From NCBI GenBank assembly GCA_947561585.1, contig CANNZV010000259.1, positions 62,001-126,000 on the forward strand: DNA of 64,000 bases, written 5' to 3'. This DNA is from Caprella mutica. Its lineage: Eukaryota; Arthropoda; Malacostraca; Amphipoda; Caprellidae. Shown here piece after piece: positions 1-13,100 of this stretch. Numbering within the stretch: position 1 is the stretch's first letter; the number at the start of each line of letters is the position of its first letter. A model generated the notes under the pieces. That model saw nothing but the letters and a program-made list of their open reading frames with translations, was not told where the DNA came from and ran no database searches. A program made the position numbers and the translations under genes.

Positions 1-113
1 TCTCATTGAAGCTTAATAATTCACTTTTTATTCAAATACACTTATCAGTAACTCATCTTATTTACTAGTAAAATCGAAGGATAATGAACACTAAAAAACT
101 TCTTTCTTGTTAG

Positions 114-1115
114 ATAATTTGAGTTGTGGAGCTTCTGTTCTATCGCAATACACTGGAGATTTGAAATGCAGAACAGTAGATGTAGAAAGGGCTTGGCTTC
201 CTGCATGTCAAAGTAGCAACCTAATAAGAACATGCCGGAGATTCTACCAATGTGAAGCGAATGGACAAACTATGTTAAGGTGAGAGAACACCATCAATAT
301 ATATCCGACAACTCTTCTCATGTTGATATCTCTTTATAATACTGAAATCTAGTGAAATGATATATCATACATTTTTAAATACTCATAGACTTTTTCATAT
401 AGTTTCCTAATATTCTTTTTATCTCATCGATATAAGATCACCAGCTTGTAGAGCAAATGAAAATTTCCTACCGTTCTTCAATACTTGCATAAGACTGTAC
501 CAGGAAACAGGAATATCATTAATCGGTAAGTAGAATACTGAAAACAATTAAGGCTTTGAAATTATTCTTCTATAAACTCATTCTGCATAATTTGATATAA
601 TTTTCACGAAATTTATGTAGGTATATATTTCGTCAACTGTTACTATCACTTACTAATATTTGAAAATGAGAGGATATTCAGAAAACTTATTGGGAACAAC
701 AAATAATCATAGAAATAAAACCATATATTTAATTTATAGTTTCTTCTAATTTACATAGAACATTCATCTTTCATGATTTTAATATGTTGTTAATACATCG
801 TAGTCAACAAGAAGCCTACGTCATGTGTCTCGCACGGAATCTACAACATTCTCCCATCAACACCAACGACAGTAGCTCCTGACAACTCTTGCACTTCTTT
901 TGAAAGCTGCCCAACAGATTCTTGTTTTAAGTCTAAGGGTCAATGTTCCGATGAGTTTGAGTGCATGGGCAATCAAATCACCAGAAAAGTTAGGGTATGC
1001 GAAGTTGAAAGAAAATGTTACGACAGACAAACAGGAAACAGTTTTTCGAAATCCTTCTGTCCAGTCAATAAAATCTACGATGCGTTCCAGGATGCCTGTG
1101 TGGAGCCTATTAGAA
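114..1115 (+). CDS. Exons 1-3 of the giant gene: end of an upstream Cys module
   Basis: The exons are 114-279, 437-525 and 804-1115. Exon 1 starts after ttcttgttag and ends TTAAG/gtgaga (phase 2); exon 2 completes that Arg codon and ends phase 1; exon 3 ends AGAA/gtaaga. Exons 1+2 together match the type of exon 9 (later C-x13-C and GQIY...TCLDL exons) but are split by an extra intron. Exon 3 is the Pro/Thr-linker type (cf. exons 10 and 17): a short linker followed by a block with cysteines at [42 protein letters not shown]. Bases 1-113 look like the end of an upstream intron, so the gene begins outside the window. Confidence 0.72.
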
Positions 1116-4100
1116 GTAAGAAAATTGAATAATTAAATTAATAATTTCACTAGAGCAAATAATTTGTATTCATAAATCCTTTTCCAAAAGAGTTTGAAGA
1201 TTTTAACAGTGAATTTAATAATATCACAGCTGAGAAATATTCCTTTTCTAACTTTATAATTATTAACCACTTTCGTAGATAAATGTTCAAGCAACATCAA
1301 GCCATCTCAAATAAGTTCTTGCACTAAAAATATCGGAAGCTGCAAAACGTACTCTTCGTGTAGTTCCAAGAAAGTATTTTTGGGATGCAAAAGTTATTAT
1401 CAGTGCTACAATGAAGGGAAAGTATCAAAAACCTGGTTCTGCGGGAGAGACGAAATCTATTCTTCGGCGCATGACACTTGTTTCAAATTGCCATCATCTA
1501 ACACAGGTAAATCAATTATTAAATTGTTGAAATATGTCCGTATGAGTTTGTACGCATAGAGTGAGATATGTGTTTATTGAAGATTCCGCTTAATTTTACA
1601 TTGCCCTACCATAACTTTCTCTCTGTATATATACTTTGATGTCAGATATTTGTACCACCCAATTTTAATTTCAAATTAATCTTTTTTCCTTATATTCATT
1701 TTCAGCCCGATTCCACTGTGTAGTAACTTTCCTTCATGAGAATATTAATAAGATATCATCGTATTACACTACAAATGATGTCCCTTCAAATATTCCAACG
1801 ACATTCAGCTCTCCATCGTTGTATTGCCCGGAGTCCCATGTACACTCTTGTTCTGGTTCAAGTTGTTCATTGATGATGCCTGAAACTCTGGAAGAGACTG
1901 TGATGTGCGATGACTCCGGAAGCAGCAGATTAGTCAGGAGTGATCGTGGACAGTCCGGCAGAGTTTGTTACCACAGGTAAGATTTCACACATACGATGAG
2001 ATTTTTTTTTTTTGAAAATTACAGAAAACTTAATAGTGATGGTCAATAATTTCATTAATGTTTACAGATCGGGACGAGAAGGAACATGGAGTGTTCAGTC
2101 CATGTGTACTAAGGATTCGTTCTACGACTGGTTCTCCAAATCATGCATAAAATATGGTTCTAGTAAGTAATTTAACATGACGAAACTCTTTCGATCTATT
2201 GGTACTAAATTTTATGAATATAGATTCTAATATTGAACTTTTTATCTATTCAAAATTGCTTATAACATGTTCTCGTATCATGATGCAGTAAAAAATGTCA
2301 CACATACTAATAAATATTTCGTTATCCTAAGGACATAATTAATCGATTTTTTGGGTATATGATATGCATTGTAAAAAATAACATAATTTCACTGATGACT
2401 AAAAAAATCTTTGGAATGAAATGAATATGCGTTTCATAACACATTGTAATATACTAATATTTGAATTATGGTATTTTCCAAATTTATGCAATACAGTTTG
2501 ATTTAAATATAACTTTTTGCTAATATATCGCAGGTTAAATGATGACATTTCAATTACAGTGAGAAAATGTGACCGCCATGTTGAAACCACCAACCAAAAG
2601 TGCATCTTAGTCGATGACAACTGCTTCACATTCACAGCATGTGAAAATCGTCAGACTAAAGTTCGAGGTTGTGAATCACATTATTACTGTAAAGACTTAT
2701 CGAATACACATGGGTCAAAGAGAGTAACGAAAGTGCCTGTGTGCAAGAAAGGTCATTTCTTCGTACGAACCTACAGCACATGTATCAGGATGCCATCTGG
2801 ATACACAGTTGATGACAGTAAGTAATAAAAACTAATAATTAAATAAGTTGTATAAGTTACCAATGCATATAAGTCTCAAAATATAGCAACACTATACTTT
2901 TTTAGTAGTAACTATAGCTAGTGTGATTCTGGTATCTACCTGTTATCTCTCCTCAGCTTCTATTTTAATGAAACAAATATATCTTTTCCATGTATGGTGA
3001 ATGCCGATTTTAATTAACAAATTTATTAAAGAACATAAATTTATTGATATTTAACGTTTTACAATTATTTTGGTGGATAAAATTCTTTATTATCAGAAAG
3101 AATTTTTAAATATATTATCTCCATATATACGTGGTGGCCCATAAGTCACTCACCCTTTAAAAACGTCTTCACTGTCAATTTTTCGAATGAGTGTCTTTAG
3201 ATTATCCATATCTTCTCTTAAATGAAAATGGGGCGTAAGAGGATAGAAATAATTGAGAAATAGCTAAATCAGTAGCATCGATACGTGGAAAAAATTCGTA
3301 GGAATAAGAATTTCTTATGCAGTTATCTCACGTTTATAAAAATTTCGGGGGGATAACCGAAAAGTACTGTGTTTCTTAATTAATCATATCAAGTATGAGT
3401 GCAACATAAACATTTCGTAAACTTTAAAAAACTTCAAACTATAACAATTTCATTTTTTCAACAGTGAAAACAGATTTTGCTCCTTCATGTCTTGCTACTG
3501 GAATCTGGAATTTTCTATCTTTCAATTATATTGGATCTAAATACTCTGAGAGTTACAAATATTCAGATGAAACTTTGCAAATGATGACCGAGCCATACAA
3601 AGGAGTATCTTTGCACTGCTCTGGAAATAATTGTCCTGGAATCAGTTGTTCCACTGTCTACGACAAATGTTTCACTGCTGTATTCTGCAAAGATGAAAAA
3701 TCTCAGAAAGCAATCGCTTGTTCAGCATATTACCAGTGCATGTCAAGAGAGAGAAATGGAAATCAGAGACAGTTTGTTATACCTATCTGTCAAAATGGTA
3801 GACCAGTCATCAAATTTTCTGAAAGCGATCAGCCTACAAAATGCTGGAATCCAGAAAAACATGGTAAGACGTTATACTGATCATTCTACATTGCCAATAC
3901 GATAGTTAATAAATAACAACTTTCTTCTGTAACTTCAATTAATCTAACTACCTACTCATTCCAGGATCAACGTCAAACTGTGCTACAAATCAAATCATGG
4001 AAAATAAAATGAGCGATTGTGTAGTACTGGCTAAGCATTGTCAGACGTACAGATCTTGTCAAGGGACATATTCAGTTAAAGGATGTAATCGCTACAAAGT

Positions 4101-7100
4101 GTGCAAATTTGAAAATAAACAAATTCATCTACCCTTCTGCAAAGTTGGACAAATTTACATTCAGAAATTGAGAACTTGCTTGGATTTGAACGCAGGTACT
4201 ACTATATGTATAAACATTATTTCTAATACACGTGAAATGAGACGATAATCGTGCAAATTCACCAATTAAGCCTCTTTTTTAAAGATTGCCTCAACACTGG
4301 ATTATCTCGGCTCCCAACTGAAGTGCCTCCACAGTTACCTGGACCAGCCACAAATTACTTCGATGGCGGTGGAATACCGGAATCATATTATACGGTTGCT
4401 CCAACCAGACCAACAACAAGTAGACCTGTAACACTGAGACCTACTTGGCCAACGCCAAAACCAACAACGAGTCGACCAATTACTCCAGGACCTACTTGGC
4501 CTACGCCATCTTGGCCAACAACAAGTAGACCAATAACCCATAGACCTACTTGGCCAACACCAAAACCAACAACAAGTCGACCAATTACCCCAGGACCTAC
4601 TTGGCCTATGCCAACTTGGCCAACAACAAGTAGACCAATAACCCATAGACCTACTTGGCCAACAACATCTGAGCCATTACCAATAACCCCAATGATTCCA
4701 CAAAATCAAAGATATTCTTGCTCATTCCAATTCACTAAATGTGTTGATCAATATGAATGTAGAAATATGCTTATCAGTCGCAAACTCAGAAGATGTTATG
4801 GTACCAGACTATGTACAGATAGATACACAGGGCAATCTACTACTCAATCGTTGTGCAATGGAAATCAAATCTACGATGGAACATCAAATACTTGTGTTCG
4901 ACCTATAACAGGTGAAATATTTAATAAAACTAATTTCTCATGCACGTTCATGTTGTACCTAGCCATTTACATGTAGGTAGTTATGGGATATGATCATATG
5001 AATAACATATCAACATTTCTTTCTTCAATATAATAACCATATCATTTTTTCATGAGAACAATTAGGCAGTAGGTACTTGCAACAACTTTACAATCTAAAG
5101 GTTGGTAGGTGTTAAATTCCACCGTGTGCTATGCTATCCTGGCTTAGAAAATAGCGAAAACTACCTATTGTTTATAAATTAATCCTAGACTGATCATAAT
5201 AATAGATTTGATTAGTACATACCTCACAAGTTGGTTTACCGACATTTTACCTTAATTCTTATCCATCAGTCGTATTTAGTAGAAAAAATTTACCTTGTTA
5301 ATTTAATGTAAAAGTTAAATATATGAATATTTGTAGCTACAGCACTAAATTCGAGCACTATTTCTTATAGTACTATAATATCTCGGATGATACCGATATG
5401 TAGCAATGGATAGTAGTAACTTTGAAACACAGTTGGCAGCAAGATCCCTTTTTCAAAAGGGAATTACCGAGAGTGGTGTATATTACTGTAGTGGGATGGA
5501 ATATATTTCGGCGATAATGTTTTAATAAGAATCTGTTATATCTGTTTCTTTTCAGGAGCATGTCCTTCGCAGGTGAAAGCATCTACAAGCGCATACTGTT
5601 TCTCTAACATGGGAAGCTGCAAGTCTTATTCATCTTGTAGTCCACAAACAAGTCTGTTTCTGGGATGTAGAAGTTACTACCAATGTCACAATGAAGGAAA
5701 AGTCAGTAGATCTTGGTTGTGCAAAGATGACGAATTCTACTCATCTGCACATCGGACTTGTTTCAAGATTCCAAAATCTTCAAAAGGTATTGGGTGATGC
5801 GAATATGACAATTTGGATCATTTCAACCTAGAACCAAATATTAAAAAAAAATATCAAAGTATTTACATTAGGCTTAATTGAATTATTGTGAAGAGACATT
5901 TGTTAGAAAATCCTGCAAACGAATACAAGCTTATAATATTTCGTCAGAATTTTTATTTGTTGCAATAAGAATATGAGAGCTTGTTCTATTACAAGAAATA
6001 TTAGAAATAATTATTTATAGATTATTTTATAAAGAATTGCTATTTACTCTATGCGTTCTCCTCAGGCTCTTGTGTCGTAACATTTATGAAAGAAGACACA
6101 AACTACATCACATCAAAATACGAAGTAAAGGGTGTTCCGTCAAATATTCCAATCAGCTTCAGTTCTTCAACATTTGCGTGCCCTGGATCCAATTCCTGCT
6201 CTGATAAAATTTGTTCGTTGTCAATGCCCGAATTTCTTGAAGAAAGTATGATGTGTGATGTCAACGGAAACAGCAGACTCGTCAGAAGTGATCGTGGACA
6301 ATCCAAAAAAATTTGTTACCAACGGTAATATTGAACATATTGAAACTACCAGTTAAAATAATTAAGATGTGTTAATATGCTAATTATTAAGTTTTCAGAA
6401 AAAAATCTTATTGAATATTAAATAGAATTGGGATAAATAATGGTGTTCACTTGGTTTCTTTTGAGTATGTTTAATAAATATTTCTTTATTACGAAATAGG
6501 TATGGCAAGAACGGAAAAATGAGTGTTGAATCCATGTGTTCACCTGATTCTTTCTACGACTGGAACAATAGAGTCTGCATCAAATATGGTTCTAGTAAGT
6601 AATATTTAAATTTAAAGTCTACTTCACTGGGTATTAACCATATAAAACATGATTATAATGAGTTTTTATCATAGAATATTTCATTTGATTAATAAAATAT
6701 GTGAGCATGATACTTCAAAATGTTAAAATCCATTTTTTTCTTGTATACAATTAACATTTGTACACTATAATTACTCTCATGCCACTTGCAATCACTAGTT
6801 ACTCCAATGAGACTATGTATCGCATAAAATTGATATATTTCTTACAGTGATGATATAGAAAATGAGTTAAACAAATCGTAATCATAGACAAAGAAACTTT
6901 CTATGATTCACACTCTTGTTTGTTTATAAACTGTGATGTAATTTATATTTTCAGTGAACAAATGTGAAAAGAGTGCTGAAACTACGTATGCAAAATGTGT
7001 TTTGGTTAAAGGAAACTGCTTCAAATTCAAGAGATGTGAATACAATCAGGAAAATTTAGAAGCTTGCAAAGCCCATTATTACTGCAAGGATCTCAATAAT

Positions 7101-10100
7101 GTTTTTGCGCCAGAGAGGGCAAAGAAGATACCTGTTTGCCATTCAGGATTTTCTTTCTTACCTGACTACAACATCTGTTTCCCTGTCCCACTAGGTAAAA
7201 AAAATAATCAAAAAGCAAGTATATTAATCTCATTGATTGCTTTGAAGTTCATTAGAGAATGAAAAATATCGATAAATAATTTAAAATTATTCTTGTACTA
7301 ATTTATTCATTGGCACCTGTTGATGGCATTATGATATATATTAACAATAAGATTTGATTTGATATTATATACAAATTTCTTTCCAGATGATACACCTTCA
7401 TGTCTCAGTACTGGAATTTGGCATTACTTTTCATTCAATAACATTAATTCCATTTACTCTGAGAGCTACAAATATTCAGACGAAACCCTGCAATTGATGA
7501 CCGAGCCATACAAAGGAGTATCTTTGCACTGCTCTGGAAATAATTGCCCTGGAATCACTTGTTCCGTTGTTTACGACAAATGTTTCACTGCTGTATTCTG
7601 CAAAGGTGAAAAATCCCAAAAAGCAATCGCATGTTCAGCATATTACCAGTGCATGTCAAGAGAGAGAAATGGAAATCAGAGACAGTTTGTTATACCTATC
7701 TGTAAAAAAGGGAGACCAGTCATCAAGAGGATTTCAGGCAGTAACAAACCGGCAAGATGCTGGAATCCCAACTATCATGGTAGGTTACACTACTAAATTC
7801 ATTTTATCACTTAATCACGTTTGTGTTAAGATTACTATTAATGTGATGTTTATTCAATTCAGGATCAACATCGAGATGTGATTCAAAGCAAATCATGGAG
7901 AACAAAATGAGCACATGTACGGTAGTAGCTGACCGATGCCAGAATTACAAGTCGTGTCAAGGGAGATACTCTGTACAAGGATGTAATCGATATAATGTAT
8001 GCCGATTTGGAAATAAACAAATTCGGCTCCCTTTCTGCAGAATTGGACAAATATACGTTCAAAAATTGAAAACATGCTTGGATTTGAACGCAGGTACTGA
8101 TACATGTTTACTAATATTTATATACTACAAACGATAAAAGTATATATACTTTTCAATTAATTCATTTATTTCTCACTAGAAGGTTGTTTGAACACTGGAT
8201 TACCTCGACTCCCAACTGATGCACCGCCTCGGTTACCTGGACCAGTCACTAATTACATTATTGGTTCTGGAATTCCTGAATCTTATTATACAGTTGCCCC
8301 AACCACACCAACAACGATAAGACCTACAACACAAAGGCCAACATGGCCCACGCCAACTTGGCCAACAACGAGTAGACCAGAAACTCCGAGACCAACATGG
8401 CCAACACCAAAACCAACAACAAGTAGACCAATTACCCCAATGCCAACATGGCCGACACCAGTTTGGTCAACAGTTAGACCAACAACTTCAAGACCTACTT
8501 GGTCCACACCAACTTGGCCAACTACAAGTTGGCCAACAACTCCGAGACCTACTTGGCCAACAACAAGTAGACCAGCACCAACAACTCAAATCCCTCTACC
8601 AATCATTCCAGAAAGTGAAAGACATTCATGTACTTCTATATTTCACAAATGTTATGATCAATACGAATGCAGAAGGAATCGGGTTAGTCGCAGAGTCAGG
8701 AGATGTTATGGCTACAGATTATGCACGGATAGATACACTGGAAGAACAAGAAGCAAACCTTTATGTAACAAGAAACAAATTTACGATGGAGAATCAAATA
8801 GATGTGTTCGAAAAATCAGAGGTAATATATTCAATCTTGAGAATAATCAAACGTTAAGCGTCAAGTAATATCAGTTTTTTATTCATTATTCTGTTTCTTA
8901 AATGAGATGCTTCAATTTTTTTCAGGAAAATGTTCACGCAAGATAAAAAATGAAAAACGCGCATATTGTTTCTCAATCATTGGAAGTTGCAAAACTTATT
9001 CTTCTTGCAGTCAAAAAAGAAGTCTGTTCTTGGGATCACAAAGTTATTTCCAATGTTACAATGAAGGAAGAGTCAGTAGGTCTTATGTGTGTAAAAAGGG
9101 AGAATTATACTCGTCTGCACATCGAACTTGCTTCAAAAAGCCGAAGAGTTCAAGAGGTACGAATATTTTTTTTATTTTTTATTATTTAAGAAAAACCATA
9201 GGAGAAGGGTATGGTAGGTAGTGTCGAGAAAATTGTGTCTGGTCAATTCTTAATCTTTTACGATCCTGCCATAACTATTTCTCTTAGAAGCTACATTATA
9301 TGTAGATATTTAATAAGTATTATTTGTAAATAACTAATTCAATAATTCCATCTACCATTTATTAACAAGGTAATGTTATAATTTATCTTCATAGCTTAAT
9401 CAAAAAGTTGGTAGAAGAATCTCTTAAGGTGTCTTTACTTGTCTTTAATTCACAGGTCATATTTATTTCAATATAATATAGTCAATTAATTAATTAATAT
9501 TAATTATATTTATCAGATTATCAATATAAAACCTAAGATTTAGATTATAGAATATATATAAGTTTCGATTACTTTTTCAGGATCTTGTGTTATGACATTC
9601 ATGAGTGAAAATACAAAACACATACGAAATAAATACGAAATAAAATGGGTCCCGTCAAATATTCCAACCGAATTTAGCCGTCCAACTTCATATTGCCCTC
9701 GCTCCAATGCCGATTCGTGCTCCGGTAAAACTTGTTCGGTGATGTTGCCTGGCAATCTTAAAGAGACTGTCATGTGTGATAGTGAAGGCAATATCAGACT
9801 CATAAGGACCGATAATGGACAGTCAGTGAAAGCATGCTACAACAGGTACACGATTAATATTCAGTCAAATGAGCATTATTAATTTAATTGGATAATTCAT
9901 TGTATCATAAAAATTTGTATTTATTATTGTAAAACAGGTATGGTAAAAATGGAGCCTGGAGTGTTGAAGAGATGTGTCCAAAGTATTCTTTCTACGACTG
10001 GTATTCAAAAACATGTATTAAATATGGATCGCGTGAGTAATTAATGTCAAGTTGATACCAATATATGTAGTCAACGTTCTTTCATGAATATGAATTTAGG

Positions 10101-13100
10101 TGTATGCTTTTTTTATTCAATAACCAATGTTAAGAAAACCCAAAACGAAATTTATATTTTTTTCCTTTTTATCATTCCGTTGCAGTAAGAAAATGTGATT
10201 CTCATTCATCTTCAAACTTACAAAAATGTATTCTGGTGAAAGGAAGATGTCAACCATTCAAGGGATGTGAAACCGGGCAGAGAAATTTACAAGGTTGTCG
10301 GGCTGAATATAACTGCAAAGATCTCAAAAATGCCTTTGCATCTGCTAGAGTGACGAAGATATCCGTTTGTGGTTCAGGACAACTTTTCTTCCCAGACTAC
10401 AACACATGCTTTGCGGTTCCACTAGGTGATTTCCTGAACAGTGTACAATTCCTACTAACTCCCACAAAATAATTTAATGAAGATAAAATATATCAACAGT
10501 ATTTATGTTAGAATAGGAATTTATACAACAACATGATTTAAATTAACTATTAGCTACAAATTAGAGTTGTATATTGACCTTTTCAATCTTACTAAGATGT
10601 CATCAAATAATTCTATATATTTTCAGATGATTCACCATCATGTTTGAGCACTGGAATCTGGAATTATTTGTCTTTCAACTACATCACTTCCACTTACTCT
10701 GAAAGCTACAAGTATTCAGATGAAACCCTGCAATTGATGACCGAGCCATACAAAGGAGTATCTTTACACTGCTCTGGAAATAATTGTCCTGGAATCAGTT
10801 GTTCAGTTGTTTACGACAAATGTTTCACTGCTGTATTCTGCAAGCGTAAAAAAACTCAAAAAGCAATCGCTTGTTCAGCATATTACCAGTGCATGTCAAG
10901 AGAGAGAAATGGAAATCAGAGACAGTTTGTCATACCTGTCTGTAAAGAAGGGAGACCAGTCATCAAGAGGATTTCAGGCAGTAACAAACCGGCAAGATGC
11001 TGGAATCCCAAGTATCATGGTAGGGAGCTAGGGACTATAACGAAAAACACCTTATTCTCTCTATCTAATTCTAATATTTTAACATATCGAATAATATGTT
11101 TTGATACATTTAAAATATATTTTAATACATGTCCATAAATTGCAGGATCGACTTCAAAATGCAGAGCAAATTCCAAGAGGAAAAATGAATTATCGAAGTG
11201 TAAAATTATTTCAAAACGATGCAAATTATACAAATCATGTCAAGGAAATTATTCTGTTAGAGGATGTATGCAATATAATTCATGCAAATTTGGAAGGAGA
11301 CGGATTACATTACCTTTCTGTAAATGTGGTCAGATATATGTTAAAAAGATGAGAACATGCCTGGATTTGTCGTACAAAAGAGGTATATTAATTTAAACCA
11401 TATATCTTCTATTTATATATATGCCTTGACTTTGAAAATTCTCTTTATCTTTAATTGTAAAATATAGAAGAGCATCAATTCTTTTCTCTTATGGCTGAAA
11501 TTAGTGTCAATAAGTTCTGTTTCATATGCAGTATGTTTCAAAATTTGTTTATTTTTTCTAGGTTGTGTTGCAACTGGAATATGGAAATGGTCAGGAAAAA
11601 TACCCTCAGTTCTGCCGGCTCCAAAAATAGAGTATTTTAATGGGGCAGGAATTCCAATAAGCTATTTCGAAACACCAGTCACACTAAGACCCCCTACAAC
11701 TAAGATACCTTGGACCATGCCTCCTTTTTCAGTTCGTCCTACAATCAGACCACCAATAACCTCTACTCCAGGTTCTACAGGAACACCTTTCATCAAACCA
11801 ACTTATCCCTCAGCCCAAACGTTCTGTAGAAATTCACGTAAATGTGTTGGAAAATCATGCTTCAATTATTTGAGTAATTGTTACGATGTCAATGTTTGCA
11901 CAAAGAGAGGAGGTTACGAGCAACAGAGACTGTGTGACTTGAAGCAAGTTTGTTACAAGAGAAAGAAGAGGGGTGGCTCTTGGAAGAAGAAGAAATTCTG
12001 CAGTTCTAATCGGAAATATAATGTCCTCACTAAATCCTGTGTTAAACCGCAAAGAAGTATGTACTTAGAAATGTTGAACTCCAATTACTATATTAATGAT
12101 ATGAAAAAATTGTTGTAATTTTATTCTTATTTATCAGAATCATCGTGCTCTTCATACGGTAAGGGAAAGACATCCGTCAAATGCAGAGTTGATTATGGAA
12201 AATGCTTTAGGTATAAAGGATGTGAAACTCAACAAAAACTCAAGGGCTGTCCACGTGCTACCATTAAATGTATCTCTAAGAATACATTTTTCTCGTCTAA
12301 AGTGATTACTAGCACCCCTGTTTGCAAGAATAATGAATTCTTCTCTGTTGAATATTTAATGTGTCTTCCCATGCCCAAAAATTGGAAGGCTATTCCAGGT
12401 ACAGTATTGTGTAATATCAAATTTTATATACTAGATGATTCCCTGTGTATTTTTACAGGTAATATATGTTTAATTACATCTTTTTACAGATAACAGATTT
12501 AAGTGCATCAATACTGGTATTCTACAGAAACCGAAATTAACTAAAGAAACAAGTAAAATTACAAATGATAATAGAAAAAAAGATAGACGTTGGTACATTT
12601 ACTTGAAATCTTTATTCTCACAATCAATAAAGAATACCTGTAAAAATAGAAGATCTTGTAAAGGCAGTACTTGTTCATACATCCTTCAAAACTGCGAAGA
12701 TATAGTCTCGTGCAAGAAAAGAAGGAAACCAACAGTTAATCGGCAATGTAAATTGATGAAGAAATGTTATGAGAGAAACGGAACGAGCGGTCGGTATACT
12801 TTGAAGAACGTATGCCCCAGAGGACGTGTATTGGACATGAGGTCAAGGAAATGTGGGAAGAAAATCAAGAAAGGTGAGTCTTTAATGTAACATATATCAT
12901 TGATATATTCTGTTGAAAGTACAAAGTTATATTTATGTTTGTTCCTCATAAATATAATAACTTTATTAAAGTTTATTCCATAACCATGCAGTTATTTTAA
13001 ACTGATTAAATACGTACACAAACTATATTATTATCAGCTATGGTATTCTTCCATCCAAACCTCCAAACCTATAGTTATAAAGTTGGTCGGAAATAGTATA

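Noticed and set aside
900..1136. Stand-alone short frame at 900-1136
   Set aside because: It is out of frame with exon 3, whose frame keeps the cysteine pattern and matches exons 10 and 17.
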